Source of the DNA: Chrysomallon squamiferum
Lineage: Eukaryota > Mollusca > Gastropoda > Neomphalida > Peltospiridae
Direction: 5' to 3'
Assembly: GCA_012295275.1 (NCBI GenBank)
Contig: CM022672.1
Span: 7,055,593 to 7,119,592, forward strand
Length of the DNA stretch: 64,000 bases
The position numbers were made by a program, and so were the translations under genes. The notes beneath the pieces are model-generated. The model was not told the origin of the DNA. It was given only the letters and a program-made list of their open reading frames with translations, and ran no database searches. Below are positions 53,555-63,720 of this stretch, piece after piece (position 1 is the first letter of the stretch; every line of letters begins with the position of its first letter).

Positions 53555-54629
53555 TATATACATACATATATGATATATATATATATATACTATAAGATAT
53601 TGTTTATATTAGCACATATGGTTAATTCTTTTTAACAATAAAATTCATTTTATAATTATTGAATTTTTTATTTGGTATGTTTGGAAGTCCCTCTGACAGA
53701 GGATGTGGGACAGTTGCCTTTTTTGCCCCGTTTGCCCTCTTATAAATCTGTCCCTGTTCTCAAGTTAAATTTAATCAGCACTGTTGGAATATTACAAAAT
53801 GCTGCACTTTACATATTTAAATACTACTACTAATAACAATAAAAAAAATGTATTGGAAATCTTGATTTGTTCTACAATTTGTTTCTGCAGCTGTTTTATA
53901 TAAATTGTTTTTCAGAAAGAACATCCTGATGAAGGACAGTGGTATAAGGGTATTACACGCACTGCTTATTTACCAGATACACTAAAAGGTCGCAAAATAC
54001 TTGCCATGTTACGGGTTGCTTGGGAACGAAGACTGACATTTACTATTAGAAGATCAGTCAAAACTGGACGTGATGGCATTCATCATAAAATGAAGATATC
54101 ATAATTTGGAATGACATTCATCATAAAACAAAACAATATATGGAGACAAGTAGGTTCTCTTTGTAATTTCTTAATAATGTAGACCATCTTGAATGTTTTT
54201 TATCATTTAAGAAAAAATTACTGAACTGAAGTTGATATAGTTAACTTGTTTTAGAAATAATTTAACAATTTAAAGAGTGTATTGAAGTTGAAAGATTGGT
54301 AAACTTGTTTCAAAAATTATTTTCTTTGTTTTAAAAGTGTTTCTTCTTTAGTGTTCAGAATTTCTATAGCAACATTAATAAAGTTTAGATTAAATGTTTA
54401 TGTTGTTTTCAGATTATCAGTGAACTGTTTTGTGACATGAATTTTTATCATACATTATTTCAGTTCTGTATTTTAATATAATATTAAAGTATTGTTTCTC
54501 TCTCTTTATAGATTTGGTTATCCAGATCCTGGCTACCTAGATCGTGTGGAAGAAAAACTGTCAGCCAAGGGAATCACTGAAGAAAGTATTAAAGATCCGA
54601 AGTACAAGACACTCACTGGAACCTTTTAG
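42772..54629 (+). CDS. Copy C: RRM-KH-WWE-macro paralogue, frameshifted before the RING (1,091-aa open frame)
   Basis: Exons 42772-42976, 43229-43486, 44477-44719, 44863-45453, 45880-45947, 48332-48437, 48786-49003, 49459-49864, 50112-50990, 51359-52028, 52379-52887, 53916-54149, 54512-54629. All phases agree through the ninth exon. In the tenth a +1 G at about 51591 moves the frame to a TAG at 51658-51660, giving 1,092 codons including stop. The open product has three RRMs, a shortened KH-like region, WWE (about 627-693) and macrodomain 1, but no RING or DTC. Downstream exons still have good splice sites; macro 2 has further breaks, and the DTC exon has a small internal duplication with a stop. 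Either a decaying gene or a paralogue reduced to a reader. Confidence 0.75.
44863..45453 (+). CDS. Copy C exon 4: shortened KH-like region
   Basis: 591 nt against an expected 1,584 in copy B. The frame runs uninterrupted from VIEQILTVDKDKGHRLND through SKQLLEKGFDTITLNFDLG to the donor CACG|GTAATG. The missing block corresponds to about 19235-20225 of copy B, 331 codons, an exact multiple of three. Because the copy B frameshift lies inside that block, C is free of it. Confidence 0.82.
45880..45947 (+). CDS. Copy C exon 5: short acidic linker
   Basis: 68 nt, acceptor GATGTAG, donor GTATGA, phase 1 to 0. Reads EMVESSHVTDTNQLEFENEN-SVE. Confidence 0.7.
45948..48331 (+). other. Copy C intron 5
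   Basis: About 2.4 kb, longer than the copy B intron. Contains poly-T (46718-46743), a possible hAT-type end (CAGTGTTTCCAAACTGT at 46797, preceded by GTCTAGAC), and a less AT-rich patch at about 47225-47400 that matches nothing I recognise. The right end (about 47700-48331) aligns with the copy B intron. Confidence 0.5.
48332..48437 (+). CDS. Copy C exon 6: linker exon identical to copy B
   Basis: 106 nt, acceptor TTTCAG, donor GTACAT. Base-for-base the same as 22599-22704. Confidence 0.7.
48786..49864 (+). CDS. Copy C exons 7-8: KH-like segment and WWE domain
   Basis: Exons 48786-49003 (218 nt) and 49459-49864 (406 nt), same lengths and phases as B. KH-like: YQVKMILQQEIGQVCIQGCH. WWE: QAQWYFTDKEQETLIKYD, TIEKAHYDGF, FKYIIDFQSMEEYLAD, VKVVRE. 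The intron between them carries an (ATA)n tract at 49151-49185. Confidence 0.8.
50112..50990 (+). CDS. Copy C exon 9: macrodomain 1
   Basis: 879 nt, acceptor TTTGACAG only 247 bp after the WWE exon, phase 1 to 1; donor GTATTT. Reads DSKMKTTEVKSLHYEAMKRL, then the family segment, Ser/Thr linker and macrodomain 1 with canonical VNAAN, DHGAGVARAI and RLPYHCVLHAVGP. The 5' end differs from copy B exon 16: here the macrodomain exon joins the WWE exon directly, without the linker exons of B. Confidence 0.83.
51359..52028 (+). pseudogene. Copy C exon 10: frameshifted macrodomain 2 exon
   Basis: 670 nt against 672 in A and B. Completes macrodomain 1 (GIFSVPKESCAEMYVRAV), then one extra G at about 51591 shifts the frame to a stop at 51658. 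A second frame carries CGIQVIVYQEDIF until another shift near 51765; the rest has further stops (AATTTAAAAC). Splice sites remain. Confidence 0.85.
52379..52887 (+). CDS. Copy C exon 11: RING finger exon, intact but downstream of the frameshift
   Basis: 509 nt, acceptor TTTCCAG, donor GTAAGT. RING ligands preserved (CAIC, CGHSFC-KDC, CPSC). The first half differs from A and B (VNDVCAICRNEMSN); the second half and the intron match copy B nearly exactly. It cannot be translated in frame from the copy C start as written. Confidence 0.75.
53517..53589. repeat. ACAT and TA microsatellites in a copy C intron
   Basis: CATA repeats followed by TA repeats. The copy B intron has a shorter version (33538-33572), a length difference inside otherwise nearly identical introns. 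Confidence 0.9.
53916..54149 (+). pseudogene. Copy C exon 12: damaged DTC exon
   Basis: 234 nt against 218. After RRLTFTIRRSVKTGRDG a local repeat (GGCATTCATCATAAAATGAAGA and GACATTCATCATAAAAC) interrupts the [11 protein letters not shown] core, shifts the frame and gives a TAA. The Gly before RSV is Arg. Destroys the DTC domain. Confidence 0.85.
54512..54629 (+). pseudogene. Copy C exon 13: last DTC exon
   Basis: 118 nt; would read FGYPDPGYLDRVEEKLSAKG and end GTF-TAG. Conserved with A and B but unreachable in frame. Confidence 0.75.
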
Positions 54630-54981
54630 CACATTTGACCACACACTAAAACATTCATATTTGTACTTGATATTTACTGGCATTGTGATTTGTACTTGTT
54701 ACATAACACATTTATTCTAACATTTTCAATTATTTGCTTGTGACAGTATATTATTGTTTCTATATTGCCAAGGTACAAAGCAAATGCAATGTAATTATTT
54801 TATTTTTTTATTTTATTAATTATTTTTCAGTCAGATTTAAGATGTTCGTACTAATATTATGTGTAAAAACATAATTAACTTTCTCATCAGTTAAATATTT
54901 TAAATATTTTTAAAAATAATAATTAGTAAGGGTGCTCATTGTGGGTTTGTTTCTTTGTTGTTGTTTTTTTTTAAAGAAAGT

Positions 54982-55020
<39 letters not shown>

Positions 55021-56931
55021 CTGTTTAATGTTTCCTTTGTTTTATTTATTATCTGTTTAATGTTTCGTTCTGTTTTTATTGAGACATTTCTTTCTCTTTG
55101 ACATATTATGACTGCTTTGCTTTTCATAACATTTTATTCATCTATTTCTTTTTCATTCCATTACAACCAACTGATTTTTCTTAACTTTATGTTCTGACTT
55201 GTTTTATTTAACCTTATATTAGAAAACATATTTTGTTTCTTTTAGTACATTTGTTTTATAGTGTGACCTCTTTGTTTCTCAAAATATTAATGCTGGCATC
55301 TCTCATTTATTGTAGCATTATTTTAATTCACCTGCCAGACAATATGCTGACTATTTTAACTGTCAAAAAATTTGTAATTAGCTTAATTTATCATATAAAT
55401 AATTTCACTTAATTAAGCTTTCACCTTTTTAGTTAAACTGTACATTGCCAAGTACTGTGGAACAAAAGTAAGAAATAATTAAGAGATAATTAGAAATTGT
55501 TGAAGTTTTAAAAGTATGAAACAAGAAAATAGCAACTATGGTACCATGTCATAAAGTTATTTGATCCTTTACTATCATATGATTGAATCAGCTCAACAAC
55601 AACAAATTCAGGCCAACTGGTGAATTTTATCTCTCACTGTCTTACTGTATGTAGGTGAATAGTTCATATTAATGTTATCAGTTTTTGTGAAAGTGTAATG
55701 ATTTAAACAAACTATTATTACATTTAATTTTGTACTCTTTAATTTTTTTTTTGTTGTTGTTCTTTTTAAATTTAGTTTTTGTTATATTACATAGTATTTT
55801 AGTATACAAAGACAAAGACAGGTACATACATACATACATACATGCATACACACATATACTCATAAACATGCACATACACATTACACAATACATAGATGTA
55901 AATATATATAAAACTGTTGTATCGTTTATACATTATACAAGAGTTTATAATATTATATTATCTGTGTATATAGAAAATTTGATTACTCAAACTTTAATAT
56001 TTTAAAATCATGAGCAACAACAAAGAAGATCTAATGAATTTTTTTTTGTAAATCTATAAATTTTTTGTAAAGATTTTTAAATTCATATGTTCTTAAGTTA
56101 TACATTTTTATTGCTGTTTATTATTGGAATTTAATATTGCTGAGAATTTTAAATTTTCTTTAAATGTAACAGCAAACAGGCAGTAATTTTACCTTTGTTA
56201 GTTGCATGCATCGGTGTAACATGTTAAAAAGACTGAAAGATTAATATTTATTAGTCACATCATTTATAGTTGAGCAGAATGTTGTATTTAATGTGTAGGA
56301 GACTCTCTCTCTCTCATTTTAAATCTTTGTTTTTGCAAATGATGAAATGAAAAAGGAAACCTGTTTCAGCCACTCCATATTTACTTTTAATGACTGTAAC
56401 AGATATTTTATATAAACCTTGTCATAAACAGAAAAACTCATGTCACAATTTCTATAATTTGTTTATGTTTTGAAATAAAGTAATTAAACAAAACCTTTTC
56501 ATTATGATTTACATATTTATTGTTATCACTGTTAGTGGGTGAAAAGCAAAAATATGGAAAACTAAAAAATTTTAACGGAATATACCAATTATTTCCCATT
56601 TCCATTCAGAATGAATTATCATCAGTTGTCATACTAGTATGTGCACTGCTGTTAAATGAAAGATAATAAAACTTGATCTTGTGCTGCTAGTGGAGAAGTG
56701 AAATGGGTGTCCTCTGTGTCAGATTTTACAACGTATTTACCTAGTTGTTTATCAGTGTGTTCTTGTGATGTTGTTAAACAAATAACACTAACAACAACAA
56801 CATTTTATATGTTTGGTGGTTACTGTTATTGTTATTATTATTAGTTATTACTGATCGACTGATTTATTTTTATTTATTTTTTTTGAGGGGGGGGTTTGTT
56901 TCATTTTGTTTTTGTTTCTTTTTCTTCTTTT

Positions 56932-57001
<70 letters not shown>

Positions 57002-57400
57002 TATTTATTAATATTTCTTCAAGTTAAGTTTAATGATAAAAAACGTGTGAAATAGTTTAAAATACGATTTTCATTTCTTTCCTCTTTTTTTATTTTTATT
57101 TTTTTATTTACTGGTTTGAATTTATTATTCCTTTATAATATTTACATACTATAAAATATTCAGAAGAATATTTGTTTTTATTTACTGTATTATTCTTATA
57201 TATAATTTTATTTTAATAGTTTTAACTTTTGAATAAAAGAATACGTCTATTACCATAATTTTTTTATGAAAACATTTTAAGTAGGAGGCAAGAGATTCTA
57301 TACAGACTGGTTTGCTGTAAAACAAAATTATTTCACGTGCATGAGAAAAAAGTTTTTAAGTACATGAAGAAAATTATATTCAAAATTGTCCCTGTTATAA
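54630..57400. other. Downstream flank of copy C (third, diverged interval)
   Basis: Patchily homologous to 9710-12500 and 35056-38000 (for example GAGAAGTGAAATGGGTGTCC at 56694 and AGGAGGCAAGAGATTCTATA at 57283). Shares with the B-C interval a block near 55960-56240 that is missing in A-B. Poly-T tracts at 56933-57000. The MITE and hAT elements are absent and homology ends about 57400, marking the right end of the array. No gene seen. Confidence 0.7.
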
Positions 57401-57532
57401 ACTGAACCAGTTAGATATACTCATCTGTTAACAAATGGTTAAAAACTGAATTTAGATGCATTTAATAATGAAATATCATTACATATAACTTTTTATGAAA
57501 ATTTCACTGTTTTAAAGATATCAACGTTATTA

Positions 57533-57576
<44 letters not shown>

Positions 57577-57583
57577 AGATATA

Positions 57584-57614
<31 letters not shown>

Positions 57615-59550
57615 GTATATACAGGGCCTATAAGAGGGGGGTCCAGTCGCTACTTTGTTCCTGGGGCCCAAGAGTTAAGAATTAACCATGCACTAATAGA
57701 ATAAGTTTATTACATTATGTTATATCAAATAAAGCGTTTATGAGAGTTTACATACATATTTACTGGATGTGAAATGCTCTGTTTTGAGGGAAAAAATGCC
57801 TGCCTTGCCTTTGAAGCCCTGTATGTGTGTGTGTGTGTGTGTGTGTGAGTGCACGCGTGCTAGTTTATAAAGCAAAATAATGTAGTTAAAAGCCTATTTG
57901 TTAGTAATTTTTCTCATAATAAAGACTTACTCTTTTATCTAGTGATTTGTTATGTTGTTTGTTATATACTGAAATAAACTGAACTGTGTGCGTTAGTGTG
58001 TATCTGTTTAAGTACTCTTATTTTGTTTTCAGGTAAATAAGATTTAAAACTGAACTCATTAAATTATAAATAACATACCTAAAAAGAAAATATGGCATTT
58101 AATAAAAAATTTTAAATTTTATTCTTTTACGTCTTCATATGACGTCTTTAAAGTTATTTTGATCGAAACAACAACTTTTATGATTATTGTTTGTACCAAT
58201 ATTAATTTTTATTTTATTTTTAATTTCTTTGGTTGAATGTTCTTCTGCAATTTCATATTCTTGATGTAATATTATTTGCTAATGTTGAAAAATTAGAGTA
58301 GTACAGATCATTAACTAATATCATTTTCAACTCAAATTAGCAATTTTAAGGCAAATAAATGTTGTTTATATGTAAAAAATAATAAATTATTGAATTAAAG
58401 CACTGACAAAAAAAAAAAAAACAACAGGAGGTTGAGTAGAGAGATATCTTCATTGTTTTGTTAATGGTGAATGACATTCCTGTACAAATAAATCGACCTG
58501 AATTAAATGGAAGATAGGAAACAAAAATCACGGGTGGTTTCATTGTAGATTACGTCTTTCTAAATTGAATAAATCATTCTGAATAGATTATTTTCTCCAC
58601 ATCTAATAAAATTGGATAAAAACTCTTTGCACTATTTTCAGACGAGAAATAAAACGTCAAAGTGATTTTTCTTACAGATACGGGAAAGAAAATATATTCG
58701 CGTCAAAAATTTGGTTTTATTGATTTGTTTTCCAGCATTAATAATGTATTCCTAAATTGTAATAAAAAATAACGTAATAATAATATTAATTTTAACAACA
58801 ATAATAATAAACAAGGGGAGAAAAGAAATTGTGTTGATAGAAGAAAACAGAGACAAAATGGAAGATTCCGCATGGAAACTGCGTACGTTTTAATGAAATA
58901 GTAAATAATTTAAAAAGGAATTCGACTTTAATATTCCCCCACATTAAACGTTTAATATCCTTAATACTGCAGAATAAAAGATAATTATTTCAGAAGTAAC
59001 TTATTTATCAGATAACCTAAACAGCATTTATAAACAGGTACAGTAATGACACAGTGATATTATTAAAACTGGAGATTGTTTTAAAGTAATCCATTTAAAA
59101 CCTGTCCAGCCAATATGCACGCACAGGCAGAAAGAAACAGAAAATAATTTTGATATTTACATTTGAACTTGCAAATAATTCAGCTAGATTTCTTTTATAA
59201 TGTGACTTTACCTTATGTGTTTCATAAAAAAGATAAAATTTTAACATGATATCAGTTTAAAACCATGAAAATCCATTGGTCAATCAGAAAGTAAGCACTA
59301 TTGTGTATAAGTGGTAAAACTGGTTTGATATATATTCTTCAAAAACAAAAAGAAAAAAACAATAAGAAAGAAAGAAAAAAGAAAAAAATTGAACACTGAT
59401 CTTCAAAGTTTGATAATAAAACTAAACAAAACTAAACCGATAGACTTGATGCATCAAGCATTCAAAGATCAAGACCCCATGGGATTACTCTGTACGGTCC
59501 GGAACATGTACATAGGGATACATGTGACACGGGGGTGGGCAAAATGCCAG
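57401..59550. other. Gene-free stretch right of the array
   Basis: AT-rich DNA with (TA)n at 57538-57600, (TG)n at 57825-57846, a candidate 200-bp inverted-end element (57622-57821) and a purine-rich AAAG tract at 59345-59390. No coding exon recognised. Confidence 0.6.
57622..57821. mobile_element. Candidate 200-bp MITE with CAGGGC ends
   Basis: Starts CAGGGCCTATAAGAGG and ends CTTTGAAGCCCTG, so the outer CAGGGC is inverted at both ends, with TA-rich sequence outside (ATATA | CAGGGC ... GCCCTG | TATG). Less AT-rich than its surroundings. Only six terminal bases are perfectly inverted, so this is tentative. Confidence 0.35.
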
Positions 59551-59552
59551 TA

Positions 59553-60110
59553 TCAGTTACGACCACAATATGCCCTCTTGACAGCTTGACAAAGGTATAG
59601 AAACAACCTCACTTGAACAACACGTTGTGAAATGTTCTGCCACTCAGCAGTGCTGTAAAATGTTTCAAATGTGTAAAATGTCGCTGCAATGGATTCTTCT
59701 GGCAAACACGCTGATCGCACAGATGTGCTGTTAGATTCAAATGTTGCAAACGAGCAGGCCAAGATCATGTCGATGTTGCGGCACCGAAGAATTCCTAATA
59801 CTTGCAACCTCTGGCCTGGCGTTGTGATACTGAAACATTTCACCGCTGATGTTCATAAGCGGAATGACGTAATGCTGCACGATCTCGTCTCGATAGCTGA
59901 CGTCCATCACCAAAACAGTTGACATGTTGCTCTCAGACTGCAGTCTTCCAATAGCACTGATGTCAATATTTGCATTATTATGTGACATACTTGTCGTTAT
60001 GCGGTTTGTTTAAATCGCTATTTATGTGGCATTTTATGCCTCACCACCAGAGATTCGGCATGCACAGTTACAGCACTTCACGATGCACCTTTTTCTCTCA
60101 GATTGACGTT
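59553..60110 (-). mobile_element. Tc1-type transposase remnant
   Basis: On the minus strand, 59988-59737 reads ...VLVMDVSYRDEIVQHYVIPL then FQYHNARPEVASI, matching the Tc1 transposase block YRDEIL..HV.P......DNARPH. The catalytic Asp of DNARPH is His here. Another frame (59843-59553) holds the C-terminal end (EWQNISQRV...RCQAV-like). At least one frameshift; dead. Weaker similarity (LWWG-like) extends to about 60110. Confidence 0.85.
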
Positions 60111-60371
60111 TTTACGTGTCATTACAAATTTTAACTATGGCTACGTTTATGCGAAACGGACATGTTTGCTAGCGCTTTTTCATTTCTTACTTGACTGTCT
60201 ATACGGTGTCTTTGATTCTGTAAAAGACATAGCATTATTTTTACCTATATCAAGTTTCTACTTTTTCTCTTCTTTCAAGAGTATATAAACCATGTGACAC
60301 TTGAATTAATGTTGTTTGTCAAGTAAGACATTTCAAAAGAACAACTAGTTTAACTCTTCTGTCTATTTAGA

Positions 60372-60495
60372 GACACGATTTTTTGTTGACTTTAGTATGT
60401 ATATAGTTTGTATAAATGACCACATTGGTGAAGACACGATTTTTTGTTGACTTTAGTGTCTATATAAGTTTGTGTAAATGACCCCGTTGGTAAAG
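60372..60495. repeat. 61-bp tandem duplication
   Basis: Two adjacent units beginning GACACGATTTTTTGTTGACT, at 60372 and 60433, each ending near TGACC-C-TTGGT-AA. A few substitutions between units. Function unknown. Confidence 0.85.
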
Positions 60496-60989
60496 AGCAA
60501 ACCTACTTTCATACTTAAAAACATACATACATACATATATATAAATACACACTCACACATATATATCTTTTTGACGTCTATTTATAACGCTCATTTTGAG
60601 ATTTATTATAATTCTGACATTAGTCAGAACAAATTTTAAAAACAAAAAGAACAACAAAAAAACACAAAAACATAGCAGTAATTCATATTACGGCTTGTTA
60701 AATCAAGCAGTTATGTAGTTTTAATCACTATGTTAGAAGCTAACGTTCGCAGTTTATTTTGAATCAAGGGTGATGAGGAAGAATGTACGAAATGTTTTTC
60801 AATCTTTATATATATATATATATATATAAGAACAAACTTGCGCGGCCAGTTTTAATTTTCTAATTTCTGATTATACAAACAATGAACTATTTGACTATTA
60901 CTGGTGTATTTTCATTTTATTATGATTTTTCTTAAAACAATAATTATATGACACGTGATCCCTGAAGGTCAGTAGTACACCCTCGGAGG

Positions 60990-61090
60990 ACTGCACGGCT
61001 GCCTAGTTAGCCTGATGGTAGCGCCGTTGTAGCATCTTGAAAACACGCCTCCGCCCGAAAACTGTTCCCGGTTCAACAACTCTCCGCCTA
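60990..61090 (+). repeat. tRNA-derived SINE-like head
   Basis: TAGTTAGCCTGATGGTAGCG resembles a tRNA A box and GGTTCAACAAC (61070-61080) a B box, but they are about 65 bp apart, too far for a simple tRNA gene. GC-rich relative to its surroundings. Probably a SINE fragment. Confidence 0.4.
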
Positions 61091-61378
61091 GTTATGTAGA
61101 TTTAAATACAGTCATAAAATTTAGTTGATTTGAGCACTGTTTATTTTCTTTAGTTGCAATTTAGTAAGTGAACATGTCTGTTATGAACATCAGTGCAAAG
61201 TTTAGAACACAAATTTTTGTTTTATGTATATGGCATAACATCCACGTAATGTGAAAAGGAGGTCATTCATACATACATGTATATATCTATGCATACATAC
61301 TTAAATATATAAATAATGCATAGACATATATTTAAACGCACATACACATGCATGTAGCAGCAACGTATTTGAGTAACC

Positions 61379-62010
61379 TTCCTATGTGCAGAGTCTAACC
61401 AAACGCATGTAAGACAGAAAATATTCATTCGTAAATGCATACCAGTGCCAGGTTTCCCACAAAAATAGATGCAACCAAAAATGATGAAAAACGAAAAGGA
61501 ACGGCGTGTTTCGTGGGAAGCGATGATTACCCTCGATTACTCAGTAACATTTCTTTCAAAGGTTATCATGGTGCTGAGGGCGAATGACTGTCATACGTTC
61601 AAGTTTCGTAAACGGCATCTAACATGTTTGACTTCGTCCTCCTCTGCCAGTGAGTTCCTGAATATTGTCTACTGCGGAGTCTAATCAGACGTACATAAGA
61701 CAGAGAATATTCAAATGTTAAAATACATAATTGCCACAAAAAATAGATGCACGCAAAAATAGCAAAAGACAAAGAACGACTTACTTGGTGGGAAGCGAAG
61801 ATTATCGTCGGTTTTTACTGAACAACCTTTTTAATGTTGTCTTGATGGCCTAATTGTAAAGTCGTCCGGCTTTCGGGGTGCGAGCGAATGGGTGCCAGAC
61901 GTTCAAGTCTCGTCAGCGGCATCTGACGGGGTTTGTTAGGTCGTGATTGGATTTCCTCCTCCAGCGCCTGTGCGTTCCCGAATATTGTCTAAGTGCAGAG
62001 TCTAATCATA
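61379..62010 (+). repeat. Tandem array of tRNA-related repeat units (~290-320 bp)
   Basis: The landmarks GC-GAGTCTAA (about 61388, 61674, 61993), ACAAAAATAGATGCA (about 61459, 61739) and GTTCAAGT (61599, 61901) recur with a spacing of about 285-320 bp. The last unit has the fullest tRNA-like head: TGATGGCCTAATTGTAAAGT then GACGTTCAAGTCTCGTC (B-box-like). The middle unit lacks the A-box part. An ACAT repeat ends the array (62020-62045). Confidence 0.6.
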
Positions 62011-62207
62011 AAATATAAACATACATACATACATACATACATGTATATAATTTAAAAATGTATCGTTCTTCGTATGAAATCCAAGAACACTTTCAACGGA
62101 ATTATTAATAATCCCAGGTTTTGGCATTATGAGGTAATGCATGACACCAGTTTAGAGATATGGGGGAGTGTTTTGGGGCTTTTATACCGGCCCCGAGTTA
62201 TTTAATA

Positions 62208-62345
62208 CAGTGGTACCTTGACTTACGAGTTTAGTTCGTTCCGTGTCCGAGCTCGTATCTCATTTTGCTCGAATATCAAATCAATTTTCCCAACTGAAAT
62301 TAACTGAAACATCATTAATCCGTTCCAGCCTCCCAAAAACCACCA

Positions 62346-62421
<76 letters not shown>

Positions 62422-62993
62422 TAACGTGTTTTTAAATAAGAAAAAAATGTATTTATAAATGACAAATATTGTAAACAAACAATAAAAAATAAAATAAAAG
62501 AGAATGTAAAGAAATAAATAGGTTTTGTAAAGTGTATTTATCTTGGACATCAGACAAATTATTTTAACGCCTTTGACTTGAGTTACAGCCTTTATCGACT
62601 GCTCCTGCTTCAGTATGGTACATATCGTAGAAGTGCTACGCTCGTACTGCCTAGCCTACGTGCACACCTCGCTCAAGTGTTTTCTATGATTTCAAGCCTT
62701 AATTCAATGGACATCATCCGCTTCTTCTTCTTAGCTCTGTCCTTTGCACTCACTTTCTTAGGATCCATGGCCAGAAACCAGAAAATTTGCAAAATACTGC
62801 ACAAAACACGAGCACAGGACAACAGAGATGCTTCCGCGGCGAGGTAACCACGTGAAGTAAACGAGTGAGACGCGGGATACTGGCCGAATGTTACGTTGTT
62901 CGTTGCGCCAACTAGCGGCGGCGTATCTGAAGCTCGCTCGAAACCTGGATTTTAGTTCGGACGACTGCTCATAACTTGAAAAACTCGTAAGTT
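62208..62993 (-). mobile_element. Tigger/pogo-type DNA transposon remnant
   Basis: Left end TA|CAGTGGTACCTTGACTTACG and, at 62984, CTCGTAAGT, the start of the matching right inverted end, cut off by a (TG)n repeat. On the minus strand an N-terminal transposase piece reads MDPKKVSAKDRAKKKKRMMS, then ELRLEIIE, and in another frame STICTILKQEQSIKAVT, typical of Tigger/jerky HTH regions. An ATT/poly-T tract (62347-62420) lies inside. Most of the transposase is missing. Confidence 0.8.
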
Positions 62994-63031
62994 GTGTGTA
63001 TGAGTGTGTGTGTGCGTGTGTGTGTATATGT

Positions 63032-63104
<73 letters not shown>
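62994..63104. repeat. (TG)n microsatellite
   Basis: About 110 bp of TG with a few interruptions, replacing the right end of the Tigger element. Confidence 0.95.
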
Positions 63105-63108
<4 letters not shown>

Positions 63109-63250
63109 AATGTAAACATGTGTAAACTCACTTGGTTATAATAAAATTGCAAAAATGCCGGTTTAAATGTATTTTAATTGCTAAATAAAAAACATAAAAT
63201 ACAGGCAAAATTTAATGTAACAACAAAAATAAAATTTGTACTGCACAAGT

Positions 63251-63296
<46 letters not shown>
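63251..63296. repeat. (TAA)n microsatellite
   Basis: About 15 AAT/TAA units between the Tigger remnant and the ENPP exon. Confidence 0.95.
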
Positions 63297-63399
63297 GCCT
63301 TAGAGACTAAAATCCGAATACATTTATAATTAAGTAGTAACTATTTTAACGAGGATATATCGTCTGCATGAGCTGTGTTATCCGTCTTTAACACAAAAA

Positions 63400-63720
63400 T
63401 TATATTCCAGCTGCAGTAAGAATCATCGTGAAACAGGATACCATCATAAACCACGGCATATTTATAGACGGTGCAGCACCAACAGCCAGGGGAACCAGAA
63501 AATCCATGACGCGTTCAAGACTGCCATTGGTCGGTCCTGGGGGAACACCCAAGAGTTCACACATGAGAGGATATATATCGACATTTCTGATTGGTCCAAA
63601 TCGAACGTTTTTCTTGAAGTTTGGCCCACTTGCAAGAAATATCGGTTTCATAGACATGAGACTGTTGTCCCATCCGTGAGTTCCTTTGTACCTTTTCTGT
63701 CGAGCAAGTTGTTTCTTGTT
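63400..63720 (-). CDS. Last exon of an ENPP-family phosphodiesterase (partial)
   Basis: The minus-strand exon starts at 63720 after a TTTCACAG acceptor, phase 0, and ends with TAA at 63402-63400. It reads NKKQLARQKRYKGTHGWDNS, then MKPIFLASGPNFKK and VDIYPLMCELLGVPPGPTNG. GxHGxDN carries the metal-binding His of the alkaline-phosphatase-like NPP fold; GP-FKK and the NGS loop are typical of ENPP4/5-type and related enzymes, which hydrolyse nucleotide or lipid phosphodiesters outside the cell. The hydrophobic tail (MPWFMMVSCFTMILTAAGI) suggests a membrane anchor. Earlier exons lie beyond the right edge; 63721-64000 is intron. Confidence 0.9.
   Translation of the reverse strand, partial: NKKQLARQKRYKGTHGWDNSLMSMKPIFLASGPNFKKNVRFGPIRNVDIYPLMCELLGVPPGPTNGSLERVMDFLVPLAVGAAPSINMPWFMMVSCFTMILTAAGI

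Noticed and set aside
16878-54629. ADP-ribosyltransferase (PARP catalytic) domain in any copy
   Set aside because: Searched by eye for the H-Y-E/I type motif region after the macrodomains in all three copies; the genes go from macrodomain 2 straight to RING and DTC, so none is annotated as a PARP enzyme.
55678-56005. Open frames on both strands across the ACAT repeat
   Set aside because: Composition follows the CATA/TACA microsatellite and T-rich flanks; no domain and no conservation in the homologous intervals.
61004-61080. Functional tRNA gene
   Set aside because: The A-box and B-box-like motifs are about 65 bp apart, no acceptor stem pairing is evident and the B box is imperfect; a SINE fragment fits better.
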